A stretch of DNA of 32,196 nucleotides from Streptomyces hygroscopicus subsp. hygroscopicus (GCF_001553455.1 NZ_BBOX01000287.1:1-32196); one strand, 5' to 3'. Numbered from the stretch's first letter, positions 23,850 to 31,711 are shown. The notes: generated by a model from the letters alone, not told the origin. Numbers and translations are program-made.

Positions 23850-23876
23850 CCGGGTGCTCATCGCCGTCGCAGACGG

Positions 23877-26606
23877 CTACGCGTCGCCGCCCGCCGGGCC
23901 GGGGTCGGCCGCGGCCACGTCCAGCAGCTGGTAGCGGTCGATCGCCTGCTTCAGCACCGAGCGGTCGATCTTGCCCTCGCGCGCCAGCTCCGTCAGCACA
24001 CCCAGCACGATCGACTCGGCGTCGATGTGGAAGAAGCGCCGCGCCGCGCCGCGCGTGTCGGCGAAGCCGAAGCCGTCCGCGCCCAGCGACTGGTACGCAC
24101 CGGGCACCCAGCGCGCGATCTGGTCGGGAACCGCCCGCATCCAGTCGGAGACGGCCACCTTCGGGCCTTCTGCGTCCGCGAGCTTCCGGGTGACGTACGG
24201 AACGCGCTGCTCCTCCTCGGGGTGGAGCAGGTTGTGCTCCTCCGCCTCGACGGCGTCCCGGCGCAGCTCGTTCCAGGAGGTCGCGGACCAGACGTCCGCC
24301 TTGACGTCCCAGTCCTCGGCCAGTATCCGCTGGGCCTCGAGGGCCCACGGCACCGCGACACCGGAGGCGAGGATCTGCGCCGCGTGGGCGCCCTTCTCGC
24401 CCTGGCGGTAGCGGTAGAGGCCCTTGAGGATGCCCTCGCGGTCCACGTTCTCGGGCTCGGCCGGGTGCTGGATCGGCTCGTTGTAGACGGTGAGGTAGTA
24501 GAAGACGTCCTCACTGTTCTCGCCGTACATCCGGCGCAGACCGTCCTGGACGATATGGGCGATCTCGAAGCCGAACGCCGGGTCGTAGGCGACGACCGCC
24601 GGGTTGGTCGAGGCCAGCAGCTGGGAGTGGCCGTCCGCGTGCTGCAGACCCTCACCGGTCAGGGTCGTACGGCCGGCGGTGGCGCCCAGAACGAAACCGC
24701 GCGCCAGCTGGTCGGCCATCTGCCAGAACTGGTCACCCGTGCGCTGGAAGCCGAACATCGAGTAGAAGACGTAGACCGGGATCAGCGGCTCGCCGTGCGT
24801 GGCGTAGGCGGACCCCGCCGCGATCAGCGAGGCCGTACAGCCCGCCTCGGAGATGCCGTCGTGCAGCATCTGACCGGTCGGCGACTCCTTGTAGGCGAGC
24901 AGTAGCTCACGGTCGACCGACTCGTACGTCTGGCCCAGCGGGGAGTAGATCTTCGCGGACGGGAAGAGCGAGTCCATGCCGAAGGTGCGGTACTCGTCGG
25001 GCGCGATCGGCACGAACCGCTTGCCGATCTCCTTGTCCCGCATCAGGTCCTTCAGCAGCCGCACGAACGCCATGGTGGTGGCGATCTGCTGCTGGCCGGT
25101 GCCCTTCTTGAGGGCCGCGTAGGTCTTGTCGCCCGGCAGCTGCAGCGGCTTGGCGCGCACGACACGGGTCGGCGCGTAGCCGCCCAGCGCCTTGCGGCGG
25201 TCGTGCATGTACTGGATCTCCTCCGAGTCCCGGCCCGGGTGGTAGTACGGCGGCAGGCCGGACTCCAGCTCCTTGTCCGGGATCGGCAGGTGCAGCCGGT
25301 CGCGGAAGCGCTTGAGGTCGTCGACCGTGAGCTTCTTCATCTGGTGGGTCGCGTTGCGGCCCTCGAAGTTCGGGCCGAGCGTCCAGCCCTTGACCGTCTG
25401 CGCGAGGATCACCGTCGGCTGGCCCTTGTGGGCCTTGGCCGCCGCGTACGCCGCGTAGATCTTCTTGTGGTCGTGACCGCCGCGGCCCAGGTGCAGGATC
25501 TGGTCGTCGGTCATGCCCTCGACCATCTTGCGCAGCCGCTGGTCGTCGCCGAAGAAGTGCTCGCGGATGTAGGCGCCGGTCTCGGTCGCGTAGGTCTGGA
25601 ACTGGCCGTCCGGCGTGGTGTTCAGCTTGTTGACCAGGATGCCGTCGCGGTCCTGCGCCAGCAGCGGGTCCCAGGTGCGGTCCCAGACCAGCTTGATCAC
25701 GTTCCAGCCGGCGCCGCGGAACTGCGACTCCAGCTCCTGGATGATCTTGCCGTTGCCGCGCACCGGGCCGTCCAGCCGCTGCAGGTTGCAGTTGACCACG
25801 AAGGTCAGGTTGTCCAGGCCCTCACGGGCGGCCAGGGAGAGCTGGCCGAGCGACTCGGGCTCGTCCATCTCGCCGTCCCCCAGGAACGCCCAGACGTGGG
25901 AGTTCGAGGTGTCGGCGATGCCGCGGGCCTCCATGTAGCGGTTCATCCGCGCCTGGAAGATCGCGCCGAGCGGGCCCAGGCCCATGGAGACCGTCGGGAA
26001 CTCCCAGAAGTCCGGCATCGACCGAGGGTGCGGATAGCTGGACAGCGCGTGACCGAGCTTGGACTTCTCCTGACGGAATCCGTCCAGATGGGCCTCGCTC
26101 AGTCGGTCGAGCAGGAAGGCACGGGCGTAGATGCCGGGGGAGGCATGGCCCTGGAAGAAGATCTGGTCGCCGCTGTCGTGGTCCTTGCCGCGGAAGAAGT
26201 GGTTGAAGCCCACGTCGTACAGCGAGGCGGACGAGGCGAAGGTGGCGATGTGGCCACCGACCCCGATGCCCGGACGCTGCGCCCGGGAGACCATCACCGC
26301 CGCGTTCCAGCGGGTCGCGTTAAGGATCTTGCGCTCGATCTCCTCGTTGCCGGGGAAGAACGGCTCGTCCTTGGTGGCGATGGTGTTGACGTAGTCCGTG
26401 CTGCGCATCTCGGGCACGGCGACCCGCTTCTCGCGGGCGCGCTCGATCAGGCGAAGCATCAGGTAGCGGGCACGTTCCCGGCCTCGCTCATCGACGGCTG
26501 CGTCGAGCGAGTCGAGCCATTCCTGGGTCTCTTCTGGATCGAAGTCCGGGACCTGGCTGGGAAGGCCGCCAATGATGATCGGGTTGCGATCGGATCCGGA
26601 AGCCAC
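23877..26606 (-). CDS. aceE: Pyruvate dehydrogenase E1 component, homodimeric type
   Basis: 909 aa, full length for the AceE family. Thiamine-diphosphate-dependent decarboxylation of pyruvate and transfer of the acetyl group to E2, supplying acetyl-CoA. The ThDP site starts with FLGDGEMDEPESLGQ and continues to FVVNCNLQRLDGPV (the GDG...N motif). HIATFASSASLYDVGFNHFFRG and GHASPGIYARAFL are conserved N-terminal elements, and the pyrimidine-binding domain holds GMDSLFPSAKIYSP and GRTTLTGEGLQHADGHS. GTG at 26606 (ASGSDRNPIIIGGLP) is chosen because AAGGA lies 6 bases upstream and homology begins here; the ATG at 26681 would add 25 unrelated residues. No E2 or E3 gene is adjacent. Cytoplasmic. 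Confidence 0.96.
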   Translation of the reverse strand: MASGSDRNPIIIGGLPSQVPDFDPEETQEWLDSLDAAVDERGRERARYLMLRLIERAREKRVAVPEMRSTDYVNTIATKDEPFFPGNEEIERKILNATRWNAAVMVSRAQRPGIGVGGHIATFASSASLYDVGFNHFFRGKDHDSGDQIFFQGHASPGIYARAFLLDRLSEAHLDGFRQEKSKLGHALSSYPHPRSMPDFWEFPTVSMGLGPLGAIFQARMNRYMEARGIADTSNSHVWAFLGDGEMDEPESLGQLSLAAREGLDNLTFVVNCNLQRLDGPVRGNGKIIQELESQFRGAGWNVIKLVWDRTWDPLLAQDRDGILVNKLNTTPDGQFQTYATETGAYIREHFFGDDQRLRKMVEGMTDDQILHLGRGGHDHKKIYAAYAAAKAHKGQPTVILAQTVKGWTLGPNFEGRNATHQMKKLTVDDLKRFRDRLHLPIPDKELESGLPPYYHPGRDSEEIQYMHDRRKALGGYAPTRVVRAKPLQLPGDKTYAALKKGTGQQQIATTMAFVRLLKDLMRDKEIGKRFVPIAPDEYRTFGMDSLFPSAKIYSPLGQTYESVDRELLLAYKESPTGQMLHDGISEAGCTASLIAAGSAYATHGEPLIPVYVFYSMFGFQRTGDQFWQMADQLARGFVLGATAGRTTLTGEGLQHADGHSQLLASTNPAVVAYDPAFGFEIAHIVQDGLRRMYGENSEDVFYYLTVYNEPIQHPAEPENVDREGILKGLYRYRQGEKGAHAAQILASGVAVPWALEAQRILAEDWDVKADVWSATSWNELRRDAVEAEEHNLLHPEEEQRVPYVTRKLADAEGPKVAVSDWMRAVPDQIARWVPGAYQSLGADGFGFADTRGAARRFFHIDAESIVLGVLTELAREGKIDRSVLKQAIDRYQLLDVAAADPGPAGGDA

Positions 26607-27076
26607 GCTATTCCTTCGCTTTTCGGTCGTGCTGTGCACGCACATGGATTCGTGCTCTGCTGCTGTCGCGCCGCTCTCCATCGTGTACCTCGGGTACGGG
26701 ATGCGTCACCTCTACCCAGTGGTAACCATCACCGGGTGAGTCGGGCGCTCCGGCGGCCGTTCGGCGTGTGACGGCCGGTTCGCAACCTTACGCCCACGAC
26801 CGGGGCCGTCTGCGTACGACCGTTCGGCACCGGGTCGGCGTAGGGTGGCGATACACACACGTAAGCCGGACATCTTTGAGCAATACGGTCGGCCGTGCGG
26901 CGTTGCGTGCCGTTCCTCCGCGATGGAGTTGCGGCGACACGTCAACGTTTGGGCGGGATCGCTGGCCGGGTACTTGCGCGATCCGCCCGGCCCGTGTGGA
27001 CTACGCCCAAGCCTTCGCGTACGCGCGCGGGCCCCGCAGACTCGAAGAGTGAACGCAAGATGACAGGAGGCAATCC
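26607..27076. other. Divergent intergenic region between aceE and the DUF3052 gene, no gene seen
   Basis: 470 bases that must hold the promoters of aceE (minus) and the DUF3052 gene (plus). It is less GC-rich than the coding DNA, especially around 26840-26900. A small dyad, TACCCAGTGGTA (26713-26724), lies about 110 bases upstream of the aceE start and is a weak operator candidate. I see no unambiguous promoter boxes, and short open frames here lack coding bias. Confidence 0.5.
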
Positions 27077-27517
27077 GTGAGCGCGACCGCGGACCACGCG
27101 GAGGAGCGGACCAACCCTGCCGCGAGGCTGGGTTTCCAGCCCGATCAGGTGGTCCAGGAGATCGGCTACGACGACGATGTCGACCAGGAGCTCCGCGAGG
27201 CCATCGAGGAGATCACCGGCCAGGAGCTCGTCGACGAGGAGTACGACGATGTGGCCGACGCCGTTGTGCTGTGGTTCCGGGAGGACGACGGCGATCTGAC
27301 GGACGCGCTGGTGGACGCCATCCAGATGATCGACGACGGCGCACCGGTCTGGCTGCTGACGCCCAAGACCGGCCGTGACGGCTATGTCGAGCCGAGCGAC
27401 ATCAACGAGGCCGCGACCACCGCCGGCCTGTCCCAGACCAAGAGCTTCAACGCGGGCAAGGACTGGACGGGCAGCCGTCTGGTCACGCCCAAGGCCGCGC
27501 GCACCGGCAAGCGCTGA
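27077..27517 (+). CDS. DUF3052 family protein
   Basis: 146 aa, acidic, cytoplasmic, function unknown. The family is conserved in actinobacteria. Characteristic parts are RLGFQPDQVVQEIGYDDDVD (about 16-35), VADAVVLWFREDDGDLTDALVDA (about 60-82), APVWLLTPKTGRDGYVEPSDINEAA and the basic tail PKAARTGKR. GTG at 27077 follows AGGAGG at about 6 bases, a strong site. It is divergent from aceE and 127 bases upstream of the peroxiredoxin, with a strong terminator between, so it is a single-gene transcript. In other Streptomyces this gene also lies beside aceE as far as I recall; a functional link to pyruvate dehydrogenase is not shown. Confidence 0.9.
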   Translation: MSATADHAEERTNPAARLGFQPDQVVQEIGYDDDVDQELREAIEEITGQELVDEEYDDVADAVVLWFREDDGDLTDALVDAIQMIDDGAPVWLLTPKTGRDGYVEPSDINEAATTAGLSQTKSFNAGKDWTGSRLVTPKAARTGKR

Positions 27518-27537
27518 GGCCGGCGAATCCACACTCC

Positions 27538-27573
27538 AGAGCCCCCCTCCGGTCCCGTCCGGCGGGGGGCTCT
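27538..27573 (+). terminator. Terminator after the DUF3052 gene
   Basis: AGAGCCCCCC (27538-27547) pairs with GGGGGGCTCT (27564-27573), extended inside by CCGG/CCGG past a T/C mismatch, with a 6-base loop. It lies 20 bases after the stop. Confidence 0.82.
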
Positions 27574-27644
27574 GCGCGTAGGGTGGAGGCGCACCACATG
27601 ATCATTCAGCGTGATCTTCCAACGTGAGCGAAGGGATGTCTCCC

Positions 27645-28103
27645 ATGGCGATAGAGGTCGGCGCGAAGGCCCCCGACTTCCAGCTGAAGAACCAGCACGG
27701 CGAGTCGGTCAGGCTCTCCGACTTCCGGGGCGAGAAGAACGTCGTGCTGCTCTTCTACCCGTTCGCCTTCACCGGCGTGTGCACCGGCGAGCTGTGCGCC
27801 CTCCGTGACCAGCTGCCCACGTTCGTCAACGACGACGTCCAGCTGCTGGCGGTCTCCAACGACTCGCCCTTCAGCCTGCGCGTCTTCGCCGAGCAGGAGG
27901 GGCTGGAGTACCCCCTGCTGTCGGACTTCTGGCCGCACGGCGAGACCAGCCGCGCCTACGGCGTCTTCGACGAGGAGAAGGGCTGCGCGGTGCGCGGCAC
28001 CTTCGTGATCGACAAGGAGGGTGTGGTGCGCTGGACGGTCGTCAACGGGCTGCCCGACGCCCGGGACCTGAACGACTACGCCAAGGCCCTCGAAACCCTG
28101 TAA
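27645..28103 (+). CDS. AhpE-like one-cysteine peroxiredoxin
   Basis: 152 aa, thiol peroxidase that reduces hydroperoxides. The peroxidatic Cys is about residue 46 in the PxxxTxxC-type motif YPFAFTGVCTGELCALRD, with a second Cys at 51. The catalytic Arg is probably in the later AVRGTFVIDKEG segment. Size and sequence fit AhpE of actinobacteria rather than AhpC. The ATG at 27645 (MAIEVGAKAPDF) is preferred because family similarity starts there and AAGGGATG lies upstream; in-frame GTG 27624 and ATG 27636 are alternatives. The gene ends at TAA 28101-28103, where a 32-base tandem copy of its own 3' end begins. It precedes the ter gene group, all on the plus strand. Cytoplasmic. Confidence 0.92.
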   Translation: MAIEVGAKAPDFQLKNQHGESVRLSDFRGEKNVVLLFYPFAFTGVCTGELCALRDQLPTFVNDDVQLLAVSNDSPFSLRVFAEQEGLEYPLLSDFWPHGETSRAYGVFDEEKGCAVRGTFVIDKEGVVRWTVVNGLPDARDLNDYAKALETL

Positions 28104-28134
28104 ACGACTACGTCAAGGCCCTCGAAAGCCTGTA
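28071..28134 (+). repeat. 32-bp tandem duplication of the peroxiredoxin gene end
   Basis: Bases 28071-28102 are repeated at 28103-28134 with only two mismatches, directly adjacent. The TAA stop of the gene is formed across the junction (28101-28103). Because 32 is not a multiple of three, the second copy is in another frame relative to the gene and is untranslated. Confidence 0.93.
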
Positions 28135-28154
28135 GGGGCCGGGAACCGCTCACT

Positions 28155-28174
28155 AGGATCGACGCGTTGATCCT
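28155..28174. promoter_or_regulatory. 20-bp near-perfect palindrome upstream of the first terD
   Basis: AGGATCGACGCGTTGATCCT is palindromic except for one pair (AGGATC...GATCCT around ACGCGT). It lies 62 bases before the terD start and 20 bases after the duplicated gene end. It may be an operator for the ter genes or a weak terminator for the peroxiredoxin gene; no T tract follows. A small hairpin (CCTTC-GAT-GAAGG) is at 28184-28196. Confidence 0.5.
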
Positions 28175-28235
28175 GATGGGAAACCTTCGATGAAGGGGCA
28201 CGCAGTGCTCCTGACGAACCTTTTTGGGAGGACTC

Positions 28236-28811
28236 GTGGGAGTCAGCCTCAGCAAGGGCGGCAACGTCTCGCTGACCAAGGAAGCCCCGAACCTGACCGC
28301 GGTCGTCGTGGGTCTGGGCTGGGACGCCCGCACCACCACGGGCACTGACTTCGACCTCGACGCCAGCGCCCTGCTGACCAATGCCGAGGGCAAGGTCGCC
28401 AACGACCAGAACTTCGTCTTCTTCAACAACCTCAAGAGCCCCGACGGCTCCGTGGAGCACACCGGTGACAACCTCACCGGTGAGGGCGAGGGCGATGACG
28501 AGCAGATCAAGGTGAACCTGGCGGCCGTGCCCGCCGATGTCGCCAAGATCGTCTTCCCGGTGTCGATCTACGACGCCGAGACCCGCCAGCAGAGCTTCGG
28601 CCAGGTGCGCAACGCCTTCATCCGCGTGGTGAACCAGGCCGACGGCAATGAGCTGGCCCGCTACGACCTCTCCGAGGACGCCTCGACCGAGACCGCCATG
28701 GTCTTCGGCGAGCTGTACCGGAACGGGGCGGAGTGGAAGTTCCGCGCCATCGGCCAGGGGTACGCCTCGGGCCTGCGCGGTATCGCGCAGGACTTCGGCG
28801 TCAACGTCTGA
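28236..28811 (+). CDS. TerD family stress protein (copy 1)
   Basis: 191 aa. TerD proteins are cytoplasmic calcium-binding beta-sandwich proteins linked to tellurite resistance, general stress and, in Streptomyces, development (family knowledge). Calcium-binding and core motifs are visible: VSLSKGGNVSLTKEAPNL, GLGWDARTTTGTDFDLDASALL, FVFFNNLKSPDGSVEHTGDNLTGEGEGDDE, and the end YASGLRGIAQDFGVNV. GTG at 28236 is chosen because GGGAGG lies 6 bases upstream. It is followed 158 bases on by a close paralogue. A palindrome lies upstream at 28155-28174. Confidence 0.95.
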   Translation: MGVSLSKGGNVSLTKEAPNLTAVVVGLGWDARTTTGTDFDLDASALLTNAEGKVANDQNFVFFNNLKSPDGSVEHTGDNLTGEGEGDDEQIKVNLAAVPADVAKIVFPVSIYDAETRQQSFGQVRNAFIRVVNQADGNELARYDLSEDASTETAMVFGELYRNGAEWKFRAIGQGYASGLRGIAQDFGVNV

Positions 28812-28882
28812 GCACCGCCGAAGGCCGATCGGAGGCCACGGAGGCCGCCGAGGGCCGTCAAGGGCCCCTGTGGGGGCCACCT

Positions 28883-28927
28883 CCGGCGCCGCATCCCTGC
28901 ACCCCAGAGGCAGGGGTGCGGCGCCGG
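28883..28927 (+). terminator. Hairpin between the two terD genes
   Basis: CCGGCGCCGCA (from 28883) pairs with TGCGGCGCCGG (to 28927), and the stem continues with TCCCTGC against GCAGGGG including one G-T pair. It lies 72 bases after copy 1 and 42 before copy 2, so it may terminate or attenuate transcription between them. Confidence 0.7.
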
Positions 28928-28969
28928 ACGCGCATCACCCACGCAACACCCCGGGGAGGACACAGCGAA

Positions 28970-29545
28970 ATGGGCGTCACACTCGCCAAGGGGGGCAATG
29001 TCTCCCTCTCCAAAGCCGCTCCGAATCTGACACACGTGCTCGTCGGCCTGGGCTGGGACGCGCGCTCCACCACCGGAGCCCCGTTCGACCTCGATGCCAG
29101 CGCGCTGCTGTGCCGGTCGGGGCGGGTACTCGGCGACGAGTACTTCGTCTTCTACAACAACCTGAAGAGCCCCGAGGGCTCGGTCGAGCACACCGGCGAC
29201 AACCTCACCGGCGAGGGCGACGGCGACGACGAGTCCCTGCTGATCGACCTGACCAAGGTCCCGGCCGAGGTCGACAAGATCGTCTTCCCGGTCTCGATCC
29301 ATGAGGCCGATGCCAGGCGGCAGACGTTCGGGCAGGTCAGCAACGCCTTCATCCGGGTGGTGAACCAGGCGGACGGCCAGGAACTGGCCCGCTACGACCT
29401 CTCCGAGGACGCCTCCGGCGAGACCGCGATGATCTTCGGAGAGGTCTATCGCTACGGGGGCGAGTGGAAGTTCCGGGCCGTAGGGCAGGGGTACGCGTCA
29501 GGTCTCCGAGGCATCGCTCTAGACTTCGGGGTCAACGTTTCGTAA
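28970..29545 (+). CDS. TerD family stress protein (copy 2)
   Basis: 191 aa, same length as copy 1 and highly similar throughout, so the two arose by tandem duplication. Motifs: GVTLAKGGNVSLSKAAPNL, GLGWDARSTTGAPFDLDASALL, NNLKSPEGSVEHTGDNLTGEGDGDDES, and YASGLRGIALDFGVNVS at the end. The acidic calcium loops are preserved, so both copies should bind calcium. The ATG at 28970 follows GGGGAGGA at about 10 bases. It lies 51 bases before the TerC-type gene with no hairpin between, so the two are probably co-transcribed. Confidence 0.95.
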   Translation: MGVTLAKGGNVSLSKAAPNLTHVLVGLGWDARSTTGAPFDLDASALLCRSGRVLGDEYFVFYNNLKSPEGSVEHTGDNLTGEGDGDDESLLIDLTKVPAEVDKIVFPVSIHEADARRQTFGQVSNAFIRVVNQADGQELARYDLSEDASGETAMIFGEVYRYGGEWKFRAVGQGYASGLRGIALDFGVNVS

Positions 29546-29596
29546 AGCCGCGTAAAGCGCGCGGGGGAGACCTTACGACGAAGGATTGGGTTGGCA

Positions 29597-30772
29597 GTGC
29601 TCCTCAAAACCTTTGGTTGGTCGTTCGCCGTCACGGTGATCGGTCTGGCCTTGGCCGGCGTGCTCTGGGGGTGGAAGGGGCTCGCGATCGTCGGGATCCT
29701 CTCGATCCTGGAGATCTCGCTCTCGTTCGACAACGCGGTCATCAACGCGGGCATCCTGCGCAAGATGAACGCCTTCTGGCAGAAGATCTTCCTGACCTTC
29801 GGCATCCTGATCGCCGTCTTCGGCATGCGCCTCGTCTTCCCGGTGATCATCGTCGCCATCACCGCGAAGATGAGCCCCGTCGAGGCCGTCAATCTCGCGA
29901 TCAACGACAAGGACCGGTACGAGCACCTGGTCACGGCGGCGCACCCGGCCATCGCGGCCTTCGGCGGGATCTTCCTGCTGATGATCTTCCTCGACTTCAT
30001 CTTCGAGGAGCGGGATATCAAGTGGCTGGGGTGGCTGGAGAAGCCGCTCGCCAAGCTGGGCAAGCTGGAGACGTTCTCGATCGTCGTCGCGCTGGTCGCG
30101 CTGCTGATCGCCGCCACCACCGTGGCCACCGACGTGGCCCACGGCGGCGGTGACAAGACCGCCACCGTCCTGCTGGCCGGGGTCGCCGGTCTGGTGACCT
30201 ACCTGATCGTGGGCGGGGTCTCCGGCTACTTCGAGGACAAGCTCGAGGAGGACGAGGAGGACGACGAGGACGAGACGGCGGGCGCCGAGGGCCAGGGCGA
30301 GGACGGCGGGGAGGCGAAGGGCTCCAGCGGCGCCCGGGGCTCCACCGGCGCCTCCGTGGCCGGTCTCGCGGGCAAGGCCGCGTTCTTCATGTTCCTCTAC
30401 CTCGAGGTCATCGACGCCTCCTTCTCCTTCGACGGGGTCATCGGCGCCTTCGCGATCACCAACGACATCTTCGAGATGGCGCTGGGTCTGGGCATCGGCG
30501 CCATGTACATCCGGTCGCTGACCGTCTTCCTGGTCCGCAGGGGCACCCTGGACGACTACGTCTACCTGGAGCACGGCGCGCACTACGCGATCGGCGCGCT
30601 GGCGGTCATCCTGCTGGCCACGATCAAGTACGAGATCAACGAGGTCATCACCGGCCTGGTGGGCGTCGTGCTGATCGGCGCCTCGTACTGGTCCTCGGTC
30701 GTGCGCAACCGCCGGGAGGCGGCCGCCGGCGAGGACGCCGAGGCGAAGCCGGAAGTCACCTCCGGGGTCTGA
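29597..30772 (+). CDS. TerC / DUF475 family integral membrane protein
   Basis: 391 aa with about 8-9 membrane helices; linked to tellurite resistance and metal (manganese) export in related TerC proteins. Conserved features: ILSILEISLSFDNAVINAGIL and, in the second half, FMFLYLEVIDASFSFDGVIGAFAITND, two inverted-repeat motifs with buried Asp residues typical of the fold. A highly acidic loop rich in Glu, Asp and Gly (about residues 213-253, EDKLEEDEEDDEDETAG) interrupts the middle. GTG at 29597 is preferred because the family starts at LLKTFGW; TTG at 29591 is closer to AAGGA and cannot be excluded. It follows terD copy 2 and precedes the TerA-like gene. Confidence 0.9.
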   Translation: MLLKTFGWSFAVTVIGLALAGVLWGWKGLAIVGILSILEISLSFDNAVINAGILRKMNAFWQKIFLTFGILIAVFGMRLVFPVIIVAITAKMSPVEAVNLAINDKDRYEHLVTAAHPAIAAFGGIFLLMIFLDFIFEERDIKWLGWLEKPLAKLGKLETFSIVVALVALLIAATTVATDVAHGGGDKTATVLLAGVAGLVTYLIVGGVSGYFEDKLEEDEEDDEDETAGAEGQGEDGGEAKGSSGARGSTGASVAGLAGKAAFFMFLYLEVIDASFSFDGVIGAFAITNDIFEMALGLGIGAMYIRSLTVFLVRRGTLDDYVYLEHGAHYAIGALAVILLATIKYEINEVITGLVGVVLIGASYWSSVVRNRREAAAGEDAEAKPEVTSGV

Positions 30773-30865
30773 CCCCGGGTGTGTGACGTACATCCTGCCG
30801 CCGGGGGCATGACGGGAGCCAGACTTCCGGGAGTGTGACAGGGCGGCGTTTGAGGAACGCTCTGA

Positions 30866-30905
30866 GCGGGGCGGCCGAGGTCTTCCGACCTCCCGGCCGC
30901 CCCGC
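30866..30905 (+). terminator. Strong hairpin after the TerC gene
   Basis: GCGGGGCGGCCG (30866-30877) pairs with CGGCCGCCCCGC (30894-30905), and an inner AGGTC-TTCC-GACCT stem (30878-30891) extends it past a two-base bulge. It separates the TerC gene from the TerA-like gene, which then needs its own promoter. Confidence 0.8.
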
Positions 30906-30957
30906 GGTAGTTGGACGGATTTCAGACAGCGGGGCCACGAAGGGTGGGGTGCGCACC

Positions 30958-31686
30958 ATGGCGTTCTGGAGCAACTGGGGACGGTCCGCGTGGCGTCAGT
31001 TCGACAGCGGTGACGCGTCCGGAGTGGTCGAGCTGACCAAGCGGAACGCGACGATCTCGCTGACCAAGCAGGGGGCCGCCACCGGCAACCTGCGGATCAA
31101 CCTCTCCTGGCAGATGCGTACCTCGGACTTCAATGCCAGGGCGGGGCGCGGTTCGCTGCGCCACCCGCTGCGGATGTTCAAGCCCGAGCCGGTGCAGGCC
31201 CAGGGGCCCGCGATGGTCAATGTCGACCTCGACCTCGCGGTCATGTACGAGATGAAGAGCGGCGCCAAGGGCGTGGTGCAGCCGCTCGGCGAGTTCTTCG
31301 GCGATCTCAACGAGGCGCCGTACGTCAAGCTCAGCGGGGACGACCGGTTCGGCTCCGGGTCCGGTGAGACGGTTTACGTCAACATGGACCACAAGGACGA
31401 CATCAAGCGACTGCTCGTCTTCGTCTACATCTACGACGGCACCCCTGCCTTCGACCGCACCCACGGCCTGGTCACGCTCTACCCGAGCAATGGGCCGCGG
31501 GTGGAGATACCGCTCGACGAGCGGGCCCCGCAGGCCCGCTCGTGCGCCGTCGTGATGATCGAGAACGTCAAGGGCGAGATGATCGTCCGCCGTGAGGTGA
31601 AGTACGTCTACGGCTTCCAGGCGGAGCTGGACCGGCTGTACGGATGGGGCCTCCAGTGGGGCCGGGGCTACAAGTCCAAGGTGTGA
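30958..31686 (+). CDS. TerA-like tellurium resistance / TerD-domain protein
   Basis: 242 aa, cytoplasmic. Resembles TerA-type members of the TerD superfamily: LTKRNATISLTKQG near the start, MVNVDLDLAVMYEMKSGAKGVVQPLG at about 83-108, and an acidic segment PYVKLSGDDRFGSGSGETV that replaces the classic TerD calcium loops. VYIYDGTPAFDRTHGLVTLYPS and a C-terminal LDRLYGWGLQWGRGYKSKV follow. The ATG at 30958 is chosen (FWSNWGRSAWRQF follows); GTG at 30949 is closer to AGGGTGGG and is an alternative. It lies past the 30866-30905 terminator, so it is probably transcribed separately from the TerC gene. It ends 25 bases from the convergent Pro-rich gene. Confidence 0.86.
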   Translation: MAFWSNWGRSAWRQFDSGDASGVVELTKRNATISLTKQGAATGNLRINLSWQMRTSDFNARAGRGSLRHPLRMFKPEPVQAQGPAMVNVDLDLAVMYEMKSGAKGVVQPLGEFFGDLNEAPYVKLSGDDRFGSGSGETVYVNMDHKDDIKRLLVFVYIYDGTPAFDRTHGLVTLYPSNGPRVEIPLDERAPQARSCAVVMIENVKGEMIVRREVKYVYGFQAELDRLYGWGLQWGRGYKSKV

Positions 31687-31711
31687 CCCACCCGCTCCGC
31701 GGCCCCGCCCC

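Larger units (their letters stand above)
23228..23876. other. Gene-poor convergent gap (about 650 bp) with repeats and hairpins
   Basis: Between the inhibitor gene and the aceE stop there is no well supported gene. The left part is a 21-bp repeat array (23280-23489) and the right part holds three long inverted repeats (23684-23849). A minus-strand GTG frame of 99 codons (23267-23566) stays open through the array and would encode a Gly/Ala/Pro heptapeptide repeat. Its third positions are much less G/C-biased than real genes here, so I do not annotate it. Confidence 0.6.

Noticed and set aside
26713..26724. TACCCAGTGGTA dyad as an aceE operator
   Set aside because: Only four paired bases per arm with no second copy; too weak to annotate as a site.
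25203..26771. 522-codon plus-strand frame antisense to aceE
   Set aside because: It is the mirror of a highly conserved enzyme gene, with Val/Leu/Arg/Gly-rich translation and no family resemblance.
26845..27063. Short plus-strand frames upstream of the DUF3052 gene
   Set aside because: No coding bias, no ribosome binding site and no recognisable sequence; treated as promoter region.
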